NCBI GenBank assembly: GCA_030267565.1
Contig: BRXU01000012.1
Location: 42,501-106,500, forward strand
Length of the DNA: 64,000 bases
Direction: 5' to 3'
DNA from: Pleodorina starrii
Lineage: Eukaryota > Chlorophyta > Chlorophyceae > Chlamydomonadales > Volvocaceae
The notes under the pieces were generated by a model. It saw nothing but the letters and a program-made list of their open reading frames with translations. It had not been told where the DNA came from and did not search any database. Below are positions 35,001 to 46,162 of this stretch, piece after piece. The position numbers were made by a program, and so were the translations under genes. Within the stretch, counting starts at the first letter, position 1. Each line of letters begins with the position of its first letter.

Positions 35001-37500
35001 ACATACATACAAGCGCGCAATCAATCAAGCAAGGCGCACCACACACACACACACAGCGGTTAAGGCAAGAAACCCGCTGCAATGGGAGGCCGCGGCCGCC
35101 ATCGATGTGCGGGAATCGAAGCTGGACGAGCGCGCAGGACCGCGGTACGGAAACTCCATCCAACATCAGGAGGAAAGGAAGGTGCAGTACGGTCTGGAAA
35201 GGGTGCAGTACGTACGTAGTGCTTTCCGCCAAGCAAAGCCGCGCAGCAGGCAGGCTCGACGGGCAACCGGACGGGTAGTCCGACGGGCGGGCACACACAG
35301 CAGACGATCAAAAGCAGACGATCAAAAGCAAAAGCTGAATGTCGCGCCTGCTATATACGCCCCCGAACCGAAAAGCCGAAGAGGTATATCCATCCATCCA
35401 TCCACCACCGGCAAAAGAAAGACGGCCATGCCAGCAGCAATGGGGGAAACAAGGCAAGACACTGAGCACATGCACGGCGGCGCGAGAGCAGATCGTGCCG
35501 GCCTGGATGGGTCGATGAGACCAATGGGTCGCTCACGGCGCGCAGCACCAGTGGGCACGTGGACCTGGGATGGAGTAACCAAGGGGCGGGCCGCCGCATC
35601 ACGCCCACGCAGCAGCAAACGGTAAATGATTGCGTGTGAGAACCGCCGCGACCGACATTCGTTGCCAAGCTCTTGCTTGATAAGCGCTTCCGTCGTAACG
35701 CCAATCAACGCTAGCTTGACATGCATGACGTCTCCGTACGTCCTCAGCTCGAGCGCCCCTACCTGCCTATCTTGAGGAACAACCCTTGAGGACGTACGAC
35801 GATGCTTCTTAGTGCATGCATCTAAGAAGCGTGCACTAGACATTGCCCCCGCCGGCGGCGGCGGCGGTGCTGGCGGCGCCGTCGTCCGGACAAGGCGCCC
35901 GCAGAACAACGAGCCACGAGCAGCACACAAAACACAAACCGAAAACCGCTCTATCTCGTTACGCGGCAACCCAGACATCCGGATCGTCCATTGGGCTCGA
36001 GCGACTCTGTCCGGATTGTCGACCGGCGGGGGGTTTGAGACGACGTTTCCGCTGCTGGCGGGAGGACACTGCATCTATCAGCATTTCTGCACGCACCATT
36101 GGCACGTTTGACACGCGCTTAGGAAGGAAAGGAAGAAGCAAGACGCACGGATGATAAGAGGTCGAATTCCCTCGGAGAGGAGATTGAACGAACGAACGAA
36201 CGCGGCTAGCTACCGATGTTTGCGGCATGCAACCCACATCACGTTTTTATAAAAAAAGACAACAACAAACGAACACCGCAGGCAGGTGAACAGTCAGCCG
36301 CCCTGGCCGCCGCTGCGACCCCGTGGCTCGCTGGCCTCCGTGGCCACATGTACGGGGGTACGGCGGTACGGCACCAGCCCAGCTACACCATCCACACCAT
36401 CCCGTGTGCCGCAGCCGCTCACGCAGCTCACGGCCCTGAAGGCACCCACCCACCCACCCATGCGCACACACACACGCACACACGGGTATTCAGCTCTCCC
36501 GCCGCCCTTGCTGGAGCAGGTCTATCTACGGTAATAAACACGTGGGGAAACCCATCTGTCAGTCAGTCACTCAGGAAGTTGGCCAGTAATAACCCTGCCT
36601 GTCGTCCCAGCCTGGCCCTGCCTGCCCCAGCCTAGCCTGGCAATCTGTAATAACCCGTCGCTGCCGCCACTGCCCCGTTGCTGTGGCCGAGACGGGTTTG
36701 TGGCAGAGCCTGCTTTTTTTCCCCACAGAACAGTGAGCCAGCGCGGCAGGCAGGCAGGTAGGCCGCCTTACGTATAACCCGCACCAGCCATACATGCCAC
36801 CCGAGCCGGGCCGGGTCAGTGACGCTGGCCACCATGGTGGCAACGCATGCTTATACTTATCATGCCAGTCATGTGGGAGAGGGAGGCTGGCCCGCCCTGC
36901 GGGTAGCTGCACCGAACTGCTGGCGCCCTCCCATTTTCATTCCGGCTGTTGGTTCGTTGGTTGTCGCCGCTGCGACTGCCCGGCGCCACCGCCTCCGCTG
37001 CTTCCGTCATCGCCGCCACCACCACCGCCGCCGCCTCCGCGGCATCGATCCATCAGCGCGGCACCGATCAGCGCGGCGTGCGATGTACGGCTAGTGACGG
37101 CGCTGGCCGCTACGACGCTGTCAACCCGCTCTACGCAGCCCCGCCGCAGGTCCAGCGAAGGTGCCCGGAATGAAAGCGCACCACCGGCGGCGGCGGCGGC
37201 GGCGGCAACCCGCGGCAGCCACGGCGACGACGGTGATGGGGCGATGCATGACGGCCGACCGGCGCCCTCCGAACGCGCAGCCCGACGAGCACTGACTCTA
37301 GCCGGCTGCGCCTTCGACCCCAGGCCTCCGACACGCAATGCTGGAACTCCAACTGCTGCCAACTGCCAACTGCCAACCCCCATAGCGTTTCGGTTGGAAA
37401 CAGCGGCGGCGGCGGCGCTGGCAGGGGCTCCCGTGCGTCGCACGCGTGCAGTTTAACGGCCAACCGCTAACCGCCACCACTACTCTGGTATTGGCGACAG
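32072..37500. other. Gene-poor region upstream of the NLR gene
   Basis: No convincing gene. The NLR promoter should lie just right of 32071, but no clear core element stands out. Contents: GC palindromes GGGCGGGGCCCC/GGGGCCCCGCCC at about 32584-32630 and 33702-33714; a ~75-bp near-duplication with AATGTCGACACTCTCACA at 33409-33483 and 33591-33668; a CCCAG run at 34911-34937; GC-rich Ala/Pro/Gly-coding low complexity at 36950-37450. Open frames up to 276 codons (32410-32841, 34448-35278, 35322-36074 and others) overlap on both strands and show no family motif or paired splice sites. Confidence 0.5.
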
Positions 37501-39026
37501 CTAAGGCGGCGACGGCTCCCGCCGCACGTGCAGCCCCACCGCACTGATGCTTGGCAGCTGCGCCTTCCTCTCCACGGGCCCGTTGTTGGTGCTGATGCGC
37601 ACCCCCAGCATCATCGCGCCCTCCAGGCTGACGATGGTTCCGTTGCCGATGTCGATAGGTCGCTCCAGCTTGTCGGGCTGGATGGGAAAGACGTTGAAGC
37701 CCGGGCAGACCAGCTCGTCGGCGTCGTCAGCCGTGTAGATCGGCAAGGGGATGATTCCAGGGAGGTTGGGCAGCGTGAGCATGTACTCGATGACGGTGAT
37801 GGCGGGGCGCAGGACGCCCGTGTACAGGACCTGGACCTGCAGGATGTGGGGTTCGATCGGGTGACGTGGGCGGAAATGGTGGGTTGGGGCATATGCGGCT
37901 CGTATGGGTTATTTTTGTTCATGTATGGGGCACGCACGGACACACCCCTACCCATGTAACCCCCCCCCACCCCACCCCACCCCTCCACTCCCCCACTTCA
38001 CCCCCACCCCACCCCTCACACACAGCAGATACGGCAGACATCCACACAATTGGCGTCCAATGACAAAAGCACTTGCAGCGTTTTGCTCGTCCAGCCGCTC
38101 GTCCAAACCGGCCTTTTGGGCCGTCGGATGATGGCTCGGAGCTGCTGGCTCTACCTGTCGACCGTATGCCCTTTGTGACACCTACTCCTGTTGTGCTGGC
38201 CCGCCCAGCGAGACGCACGCACCTCCACGGCTAGTCCGCGGCTTGCCAAGATAGTGGGTCTTGGGTCGAAGCGGACGTCCACGTAGCGAGGAGTCTGCGG
38301 TCAGTGATGTTCGCGAACGATGAATTGTTGTTCCGCTTTTCAAGCGGCAGCAAAATCGCAATCCGGGGACCGCCCCACTCGGAACCAACACGAAATTCGC
38401 GGAAGCGGAATGGCACGCCTGTTGGCGTGCCGTTCTGTCAAAAATATGTTCGGTTGCAAGCGTACAAAGAGAACATTGTGTTGAAGTAACGGCAGTTGCT
38501 GGCGACAGCTAGGCATTGCGAGATGGCGAGCCGAATTTACTCCCAGTTTCCGTGGACGTCGGGACATATTTAATTAGAGCCAAACTTGTGAATCTTAAAC
38601 CAATTTTAGTATACACGTAAAGTCAAGCGCAGCAACAACAAATGGTTACTAAGGATCGCGGCGACACAGAACTCGGGACAAGCCTGCAGACTGCAATGTC
38701 ACAATAATGACACAATTTGCTTCAATAGTAATCACTTTCCTTACCTGTAGGGCTGGAACCCAGGACATGACCATCTCGGCTTTGCACTGCTTGCGCTTGT
38801 AAGCTTCGGAATTAGGTGCCCCTAGAAGTCTTTTACAAGCTCCTGCTGTTGTGCTGTCGCCAAGGGGATCGGTTGGTGTGCGCGATGCCAATGCCCACAA
38901 GACATCGTAGTCTCGGTCCACAGGAGGCGGTGGGCTGGGCCTCTTGGTGCGCAGAGGCGCACTAAATACAAATGGAATGATTGTACAAACTATGAAAAGC
39001 GCGAATGGTCGGCCAACTACCGCCAT
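37501..39026 (-). CDS. Predicted secreted protein of unknown function
   Basis: Three phase-0 exons: 39026-38745 (donor ACAG|GTAAGG), 38294-38223 (acceptor CCGCAG, donor GAG|GTGCGT) and 37836-37501 (acceptor CTGCAG, stop TAG); 229 aa. Residues 1-23 form a clear signal peptide (basic MAVVGR, core PFALFIVCTIIPFVFSA). The mature part begins with a Pro/Lys stretch (RTKRPSPPPP), then a Cys-containing segment (GACKRLLG, KRKQCKAEM). The last two exons look beta-rich (RYVDVRFDPRPTIL, VQVLYTGVLRPAITVIEY, PGFNVFPIQPDKLERPIDIG, MMLGVRIS). No family was recognised. An extra exon in 38000-38175 is possible. Secretion to the cell surface or matrix is inferred from the signal peptide only. Confidence 0.6.
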
Positions 39027-39690
39027 GGCCAGCGCGGTGCGCCTTACGGCCCTGTGGCTCGATTCCGAGTATCAAACGTACTACTATCCTCCAAGTGTTC
39101 GTGAATGAATACGCTGAAGAAAGCGACTAAGGACACGGTAAAGGACGAACTGCTGGAGGCGGGCGGCCGTCGTGCCTAGATCGTGCTGCATAAGCTGATT
39201 GTAAACAATTGATGCACAAAGCTTGAAAATACTGATTGTGCTGAAGATGTTCGGAGGTCTTACTATCAAATGCTCCAACCACTGCTGCATTTCAGACTTC
39301 CGGTACGGCAGCCATACTCATGAAATATAAAAATGTGATAGCAGATTTAGTAGCCAAGTTTGAGCATATAAACACCTATAATTTAACGAGGAGGATCTTG
39401 TATGTAAGCCGCATTTGGTATTGCCGAATTCAGGGCGAGCACAACAGCGATGGTGGTGCGCAATGCTGCATCAAGGCCTGATGGAGGGAGCAACCATGAA
39501 GCAATACTTCGTATCTACATGTATATTCTTCGGCGGCAGCTATGCCCTTCAAGGCCGCCTGGGCCGCGACATCGTAGATCGTCCCAGCAAAGAAAGGGCG
39601 GGAACGGATCATTCGGAACCAGCGGCACCCATTCGCAACCACTAGTCCAACGGCATCTCGCATATCTCTTGAACTGACATTGTTTTTTAC

Positions 39691-39860
39691 CTCCGGGTTC
39701 AGCCAGATGCGCGTGATTTTGTAGGTGCCCGCCGGAACTTGGACGGACCATTAGTTGGCGGGGTTGCTCGGCGCGGTCCACTTTGGTTGGTTGGGGCACC
39801 CGATGATGGTGATGAGCGCCCATCCGCCTTCTGCCTTCACCTCCACCACAGCTCCCTTAT
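39691..39860 (-). pseudogene. Possible broken exon of an unknown protein
   Basis: The minus frame reads VVEVKAEGGWALITIIGCP, then an in-frame TAA (39753-39751), then WSVQVPAGTYKITRIWLNPE followed by GAG|GTAAAA. Both halves look protein-like and continuous around the stop, so a decayed gene or a sequencing or splicing subtlety is possible. No family recognised. Frames at 39430-39663 could be a downstream exon. Confidence 0.3.
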
Positions 39861-40980
39861 AGAGTCCAGCGCACTACCGACATACCGGTAATCCTACAAC
39901 GTTTTTAGGTGTCCAAGCGACCGACGTCGCAAACGATTCGCCTTCCTTTCCGCCAGCCTTACGGCCGCCCGCCCCTTCGAAGACGCGCAAGTGGGCCCAC
40001 ACCCGGCAGCGCGATCGCCGCCGATTCATTATTTAATCTGTTGACCCGCGCTGCCGCACTGATTGCGCGCGGCTCCATCCGGTGGTTTGCAAATGAAACC
40101 CCGCTGCGTGCAAAACATGGCCCCGCCAATTGTGGCGCCGCCAGGGCGCCCGCGGGTCTTGAGGTTCGACGCGTCCCCCCCCGCATTCATGACATTCAGC
40201 CTCTGCTGATTCCCGCTGGCCTGTATACGTGCAGGCGTTGCTGCGTCAGTCAGCTGACGAGCTGAGGAAACCCCAATCAAGGAAGAGGTGGCTCAGCAGA
40301 GTAGCTGGTAGTCCGGCAGGTTCACGACGGTGGGGGGCATGGAGGGCGTTGGTTGCTACAACTGGTGTAGTCGTTACAGTGGGCTCCAGAACCTCGCAGC
40401 AGTAGAGCCAGCGGGCCGGCGGGGGGCCATGTAATAATTGCCCTGGAGACGGCCAGGGCAGAATAGCAAAGCGCACCAAGCAATCACCAAGACCAGACAG
40501 CAGACGTCGCCTGGGCAAGAATAAGCGTATACAGAACAAGAAACAAGTAGAGGACAAGAATGAACGTTTCTGAGCCCTAAGCCCGGGGTGAAGGCTCCGA
40601 AACCCGTGGCCACAGGAGGCATTAGCCTACAGCCATGAGGCTCTCCCAAATTGGCGACCGACCCCACCCCACCCCCCACCCCCCACACACGCACACACGC
40701 ACACACACAAGCAGGCGCACCAGTATAACTGAGAGCAGCTCGTGCGCTGCTCATGGACAGGTGGACCCTGTATGTCCTGGACATCGTCCCAGTGACAAAC
40801 CAGGGCGCGAATCGGCGTCTGGATTATTGGCGTTGCCGATGACGGCGCTCTGCCTGCCGATCAGCTGCCGACCAGCAGCGTGGGAATGAGGGATTGAGGG
40901 CCTTAGGGTTTTTGTGCATTCCATACCTTCAGGCCTTTTGTGCCACTGCTGCAGCGCGCTTCACGCACACCAGGCGCCTT
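39861..40980. other. Spacer, nothing supported
   Basis: Short frames only. 40370-40560 shares AGCGGGCC-containing words with 28410-28500, suggesting an old dispersed repeat. CA-rich run at 40680-40715. Confidence 0.5.
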
Positions 40981-41832
40981 CCTTCCTTCCTTCCTTCCTT
41001 CCTTCCTTCCTTCCTTCCTTCCTTCCTTCCTTCCTTCCTTCCTTCCTTCCTTCCTTCCTTCCTTCCTTCCTTCCTTCCTTCCTTCCTTCCTTCCTTCCTT
41101 CCTTCCTTCCTTCCTTCCTTCCTTCCTTCCTTCCTTCCTTCCTTCCTTCCTTCCTTCCTTCCTTCCTTCCTTCCTTCCTTCCTTCCTTCCTTCCTTCCTT
41201 CCTTCCTTCCTTCCTTCCTTCCTTCCTTCCTTCCTTCCTTCCTCCCTTCCTTCCTTCCTCCCTTCCTTCCTTCCTTCCTTCCTTCCTTCCTTCCTTCCTT
41301 CCTTCCTTCCTTCCTTCCTTCCTTCCTTCCTTCCTTCCTTCCTTCCTCCCTTCCTTCCTTCCTCCCTTCCTTCCTCCCTCCCTTCCTTCCTTCCTCCCTC
41401 CCTTCCTTCCTTCCTTCCTTCCTTCCTTCCTTCCTTCCTTCCTTCCTTCCTTCCTTCCTTCCTTCCTTCCTTCCTCCCTCCCTTCCTTCCTTCCTTCCTT
41501 CCTTCCTTCCTTCCTTCCTTCCTTCCTTCCTTCCTTCCTTCCTTCCTTCCTTCCTTCCTTCCTTCCTTCCTTCCTTCCTTCCTTCCTTCCTTCCTTCCTT
41601 CCTTCCTTCCTTCCTTCCTTCCTTCCTTCCTTCCTTCCTTCCTTCCTTCCTTCCTTCCTTCCTTCCTTCCTTCCTTCCTTCCTTCCTTCCTTCCTTCCTT
41701 CCTTCCTTCCTTCCTTCCTTCCTTCCTTCCTTCCTTCCTTCCTTCCTTCCTTCCTTCCTTCCTTCCTTCCTTCCTTCCTTCCTTCCTTCCTTCCTTCCTT
41801 CCTTCCTTCCTCCCTCCCTTCCTTCCTTCCTT
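40979..41832. repeat. CCTT microsatellite (about 850 bp)
   Basis: More than 200 copies of CCTT with occasional CCTC interruptions clustered at 41241-41260, 41345-41400, 41474-41480 and 41810-41818. All long frames here are Phe-Leu-Pro-Ser or Lys-Glu-Gly-Arg repeats and are not genes. The opposite strand is a pure purine tract. Confidence 0.98.
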
Positions 41833-42726
41833 GTGGATACGGCCTTGCTTCCGGCTGCCGCTTGGTCTGGCGGGCGCGTTGCTGCCCTGGGCGCCCAGCG
41901 CCCTGTTCTGCGATTCGTAGGGCCCGGAACCGGGAGCGGCGTTTCAACTGATTTCAACTGCTGAGCTTTGCGGAGAGCGCAGATGGCCCCCTGCCCGCTG
42001 CACTGTCGCACCTCTCACCTGTCGTAGTTTTTACTTGGCGCCGGGAGTAGCTACCGAGAGCGTCTCAAATCGTTCGCTGGCGGGGAGCGCTTTTGCATGG
42101 GCAGGCATGGGCGCCAAGCACAGACGAAATGCGGGAGAGGCATGCGTTCTTGGGTAATGTTTGACTGGGCTCCTTAAATGTGTTACAATGGGGGTTAAAG
42201 GCTGTTTGGGCGCGGGACAGACGCGGCGCACCGCGTGCTTCGACCGATCGATGTCGAACGGTTTCGGGTAGGGCAGGTCGAACGTGTCGTAAAACGAGCA
42301 GAAATTTGTATTCCAGGGAAACATACAAGAACAGGAGTTTTATCAGAGAAATTTTACACATTATATACACAACCCCCTCCTCCCCCCCAAGATTTGGGCA
42401 TAGTTCACATGTGAACTACGGTATGGCGCGAACATGCTTCGTTCTTCCAACGTCATGGCATACTGAACTCATCCGTATAATATTTTGTGCACCCATACAA
42501 TATTAAGGAATTGATAAGCATTACCTTTTCGTGTCCATTAAGGCCTTTTCGCTTGTGGTTCGCCGGTCCTGTCCAGGTGCCGCGAACAGCCCGACATACC
42601 GCCAGCCAACCAACGCCCTCCATTGAATCCTGCCGTATATGCCTTTGCCTGTTTGGAACTCGCACTCTCATACACTCAACTCTCAATCACGCACGCAACT
42701 GGAACGACTTCTAACGGGACCGCAAC
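41833..42726. other. Spacer upstream of the acidic ORF
   Basis: Nothing beyond short frames on either strand. 42670-42726 would be the 5' leader of the ORF at 42727. Confidence 0.5.
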
Positions 42727-43320
42727 ATGGCCGACGAGGGACCAAACACCTCCAGCATGGTTACGGAATCGGAAAGCATAACAATTGAAGAATATACAAA
42801 TGCTGGAACAAATTTAGAGCCTTTGTCCAGGGAATCCCTTGTCGAGACTGCCGATCCAAATAATTCTGACGACATTGTTGCGGAGCCTAACGCTGGTCCC
42901 AACGTGCGCGAGATGATGAAGTCCACTGCTGATACTGAGCCTGCCTACGATCTGGCGCTGCTGGTCGGCGAAGGTGCTCTGGCACGCGCGCTGGAGGGCA
43001 ATGCAGAGCCCTATCCGCAGCTTCCAGAGACGGACGAGCAGAGGAACGCATTTGAATTGGAGTTCCAGCAAGCCCTCCGGGAGATGGGGCCCTCGGCGGC
43101 AGCACCCAGCACCGCGGACGGACCCAGCGATGGAGACGAGTCCATTGGAGGGGCCGGGCCCGACGGCGATGCGGCCTGGGGCTCTGCGTTTGATGCATGG
43201 CCGGCATCAGACTCTGGGGCCGCATCCGCAGAGAAAGATTCATGCGACGAGGGGACGGGGGCTGCGGATGCACCCATGGATACGGCTCTCGAGGCCGAAC
43301 CCGACGACGTGGCTACGTAG
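42727..43320 (+). CDS. Acidic, probably disordered protein of 197 aa
   Basis: Single-exon frame from an ATG in good context (CGCAACATGGCC) to TAG at 43318-43320. It is strongly acidic, rich in Asp, Glu, Ser, Ala and Gly, with one likely helical stretch (DEQRNAFELEFQQALREMG) near residues 102-120. No signal peptide or membrane segment. Family not recognised. A coding function is supported only by length, composition and start context. The overlapping frames in 42887-43586 look like shadows. Confidence 0.5.
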   Translation: MADEGPNTSSMVTESESITIEEYTNAGTNLEPLSRESLVETADPNNSDDIVAEPNAGPNVREMMKSTADTEPAYDLALLVGEGALARALEGNAEPYPQLPETDEQRNAFELEFQQALREMGPSAAAPSTADGPSDGDESIGGAGPDGDAAWGSAFDAWPASDSGAASAEKDSCDEGTGAADAPMDTALEAEPDDVAT

Positions 43321-44941
43321 CTTGCCCGTATCCGCGATGGGCTGGAAGGGAAAGAGAAATCTCGCGGACGCCGGTATCTCCCTCTCTCGTTCTTCATGTC
43401 AAAGAAGGAGCGGATCGGAAAGGGCGGAGCGAAGGGGTGCGAGCCCGCGGTGTGGCCTCCCCCTTGGGATTCGGGAGCGCGAGCGCTGCACGCGCTGTCG
43501 AGCATTCGGGTGGAGGTACGGCGGGGCCCCTCGATGACAGCATAACGCAAGGTCTGTGGGCGGCGGCGGGCAGTACTCAGCAGCAAGCAGTCCGCGAGCG
43601 AGGCTGGCGTTCGCCATACACCACACGACCTGCCTGTTACGACGTGGTTATGCGTGGGGGACTGGGGCTGAGGGTAGGGACAAGGATGAGCTCGCAGAGG
43701 GGGAACGGAGACAGTGTTGGTGAACGGGGCGCCGACTTATCTTGCTTTCGGTCTCGCTGCCGTCCCGCGGAGGTTGTGAAGGGGCGCGCAAGGTTGGGGG
43801 ATTTAGGGTTTCAGGGTTGTTTTAGGGTTTTAGGTGTTCCGTGCGGTCCGCCGGGATGGGCTGGGCTGGATGGCGCGACCAGGACCCCGGACAGCACGGT
43901 GGGGGCTGGCGTGGAGCTGGGGCCCCTTGGAGGCTAAGACGCCCTTGAGGGCGGGCCTTTACTCAGGCGGTGCCACTACTTGCAGGACCCGACCCGACCC
44001 GGACCCATCCCCGACCCGACTCGAGCCGCCCTAGCGCAGCGCCCCCCAGCCGTGCTGCGCTGCGCTGCGCTGAGCTGAGCTCCGGGACCTCCGACACCAA
44101 GCCCGTCCAACGACAATCTTGCTCAGGTTGTGTATCTCTGGGGATTCTCTCCCGAAAGATTTCACTCGCAGGGCAACGCAGAAGTGCGGGCGGGCGGACG
44201 TCCGCTCTCCCGTGCGCGGCGTGACACGTCATGGGTTCCTCTCATTGTAAAACAACCATTAAACCCCAAACCCTAAAACAACCCTAATCCCGGGACATGG
44301 GGCGATGGGGGTGTGGCGCCCCAGGAGCCAGGACATTAGAGAAACAGGGGCCTTATGCCGGCTGTTTACCCATCCGAGGATCTGGGGCCCAATGGAACAA
44401 CAGTGACACGAGGAGATCCCGGCGCCGCAAACCACACAAGGGAACAACCCCGAGGAGCACGAGGGACGCAAGGGACAGGGGATTGTTGGCCCCGGGTGCC
44501 AGGATACACCAGGGGGAAAGGAAAAAGACACCGCCGAAGCGAAGGGACGGAGACGGTGTTAGCGAACGGACGCACCAGCAGGGGACCGGCGACGCCTCCG
44601 CGCGGAGGGGGATAAGAAGGAAGATACCTCAGCGGAGAGGCGCGGAAGCGAGCGGAGTGGGTTCGGTATGCGACTGTGTCGCCGTATGCGCGTGTGTGGG
44701 TCTGAAAACGCGACGACAGGGGCCCGCGCGTACAGGGGCCCTTCGACAGTGCTTGTCACGAGTCACGTGGTAAAAAGGGAGGTGAGGACAAAGTAAATTC
44801 GACTACTGCCCCTCATATGCGCCCAGCCAAGCGTAGTGCATTGAAAACCGAACTTCAACTCTCCTTCGAGCTGGCTGTGTAACGCAGGGTAGCGCAAGTT
44901 GGTGTTCCGTCTCGGTTATACATCCTAACCCGCAGAGCGAA
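43321..44941. other. GC-rich spacer with telomere-like words
   Basis: 43795-43835 holds several TTTAGGGTT/TTTTAGGG words, and 44262-44290 holds AAACCCTAAAACAACCCTAA. 44040-44085 is a GCTGC/GAGCT run. Overlapping frames are arbitrary. Confidence 0.55.
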
Positions 44942-45370
44942 ATGTCCGCTCAGGTGGTCATATATGCTCTCTACATATCACATATGATCTTGGAAGGCCT
45001 GACGGGCCTGACCATGCTTGCTGCGCCGCGGCACCTTTTCCCGGGAGTTGCTGCCGCTGCCGGAGACTCTGGGGCGGAAGTGGATATGGCGCTGCGCGGC
45101 ATTGGCGTCTGCCACCTGGTACTCATCATCCTCTACATGAAGCACCTGGCGCCGATACACTCGCTCCGCTCCGGTCGGCTGGTCGCCGCGCTTTTCGCGT
45201 TCCAGCATTTGGCATCGCTGGGCGTCGTTGCGCACAGCTATGCCACCGGTGGCGCCCGCGATTGGGGACTCACTGGCATGGTGCTGCACGCGCTTTGGGG
45301 CTTCGGCATGGTGTACGCAGTTGGGCCCCGCCGCATCATTGCTGGCTTGTCGGACACGATTTGTGGATAA
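44942..45370 (+). CDS. Small four-helix integral membrane protein
   Basis: 142 aa, single exon, ATG in GAGCGAAATG context, stop TAA. Four hydrophobic segments: residues ~4-27 (YALYISHMILEGLTGLTML), ~50-66 (GIGVCHLVLIILYM), ~77-97 (RLVAALFAFQHLASLGVVA) and ~107-127 (GLTGMVLHALWGFGMVYAVG). Short polar loops; no cleavable signal. Resembles compact four-helix proteins of the DoxX/DUF4345 type in layout, but no motif proves it. A TGTAA word lies 37 bp after the stop, the usual chlorophyte poly(A) signal distance and sequence. Confidence 0.65.
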   Translation: MSAQVVIYALYISHMILEGLTGLTMLAAPRHLFPGVAAAAGDSGAEVDMALRGIGVCHLVLIILYMKHLAPIHSLRSGRLVAALFAFQHLASLGVVAHSYATGGARDWGLTGMVLHALWGFGMVYAVGPRRIIAGLSDTICG

Positions 45371-45407
45371 GCAGAGTTGACGAGAAAACCACTTTCCATT
45401 ACCTTGA

Positions 45408-45412
45408 TGTAA
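45408..45412 (+). terminator. TGTAA polyadenylation signal
   Basis: TGTAA 37 bp downstream of the stop of the membrane-protein gene. UGUAA is the standard poly(A) signal of volvocalean green algae. Confidence 0.5.
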
Positions 45413-46162
45413 CACGCGTATGTTGACATCAGTCGTTCGAACAGCCATAACCCACGTGCAACTCGGGTTCACAGAAGACATTTGCCTGCGCAGGTTACAT
45501 ATGGTGACATATCGCTGAAAGCTATGCAACTCGAAACAAGTTATGAAGAGCTTGAAAGCTTATGACCTTGTTGATGGCCCAACCCAAGTGGTCTCGGAGC
45601 GATGTATTCTATTCGCCTTTGAAGAGCTCTTGACTATGCAAAAACTTACTTTATAATACGCTTCTTCTCACAAAGCGAGGCACATTTGTAATTAGATGCA
45701 GACGCGGCGCGTAGCCGCCAAAGGTCTCGGCCTCCTGCCGACACCGCAGCTGAGCAAGCTTTAGGCGTTGACAATTTGCGTGCTGTAAAAAGTAAAACCA
45801 AACGCATACGTAACACAATTCGAGAATTACCACCACCCGTCGCCCCTCTTCATCCCGCAGCAGCAGCACACCAGGCCGGTCAGGCACAAACCCGCTCCCC
45901 CCTTGGGCCGCGTCCGGGCACCCGGACCGCTGGCCCCGTGCCTTGAGCCAGCCCTCGGGGGGCGAGCGCACACGCAACCCTAAGCTGCCGCGGGGCGCCG
46001 GCTGCAACACCGCCGCAGGCGCTGGCACAAACCCCAGTGGTCGCGTCGCGAACCTCCCACCCACCCACCCCCCCCGCCACGGCGACCTGAGTAGCGAGGA
46101 GCCTCCCAGCCAGGAGCCGCGCGGAGAGGAGCCACGCGGGCAGAAGAAGAAGAAGAAGAAGA
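45413..46162. other. Intergenic spacer and 5' leader of the helicase gene
   Basis: No gene supported. 46142-46162 is an AAG run directly before the chosen helicase ATG. The long minus frame 45651-46214 begins with poly-Phe from that run and is a shadow. Confidence 0.55.

Noticed and set aside
35322..36074. 250-codon minus-strand frame upstream of the NLR gene
   Set aside because: Parts look protein-like, but overlapping frames on both strands, no motif and no consistent splice partners leave it unsupported.
40894..42011. Several 320-360-codon Phe-Leu-Pro-Ser and Lys-Glu-Gly-Arg frames
   Set aside because: Artefacts of the CCTT microsatellite in all frames on both strands.
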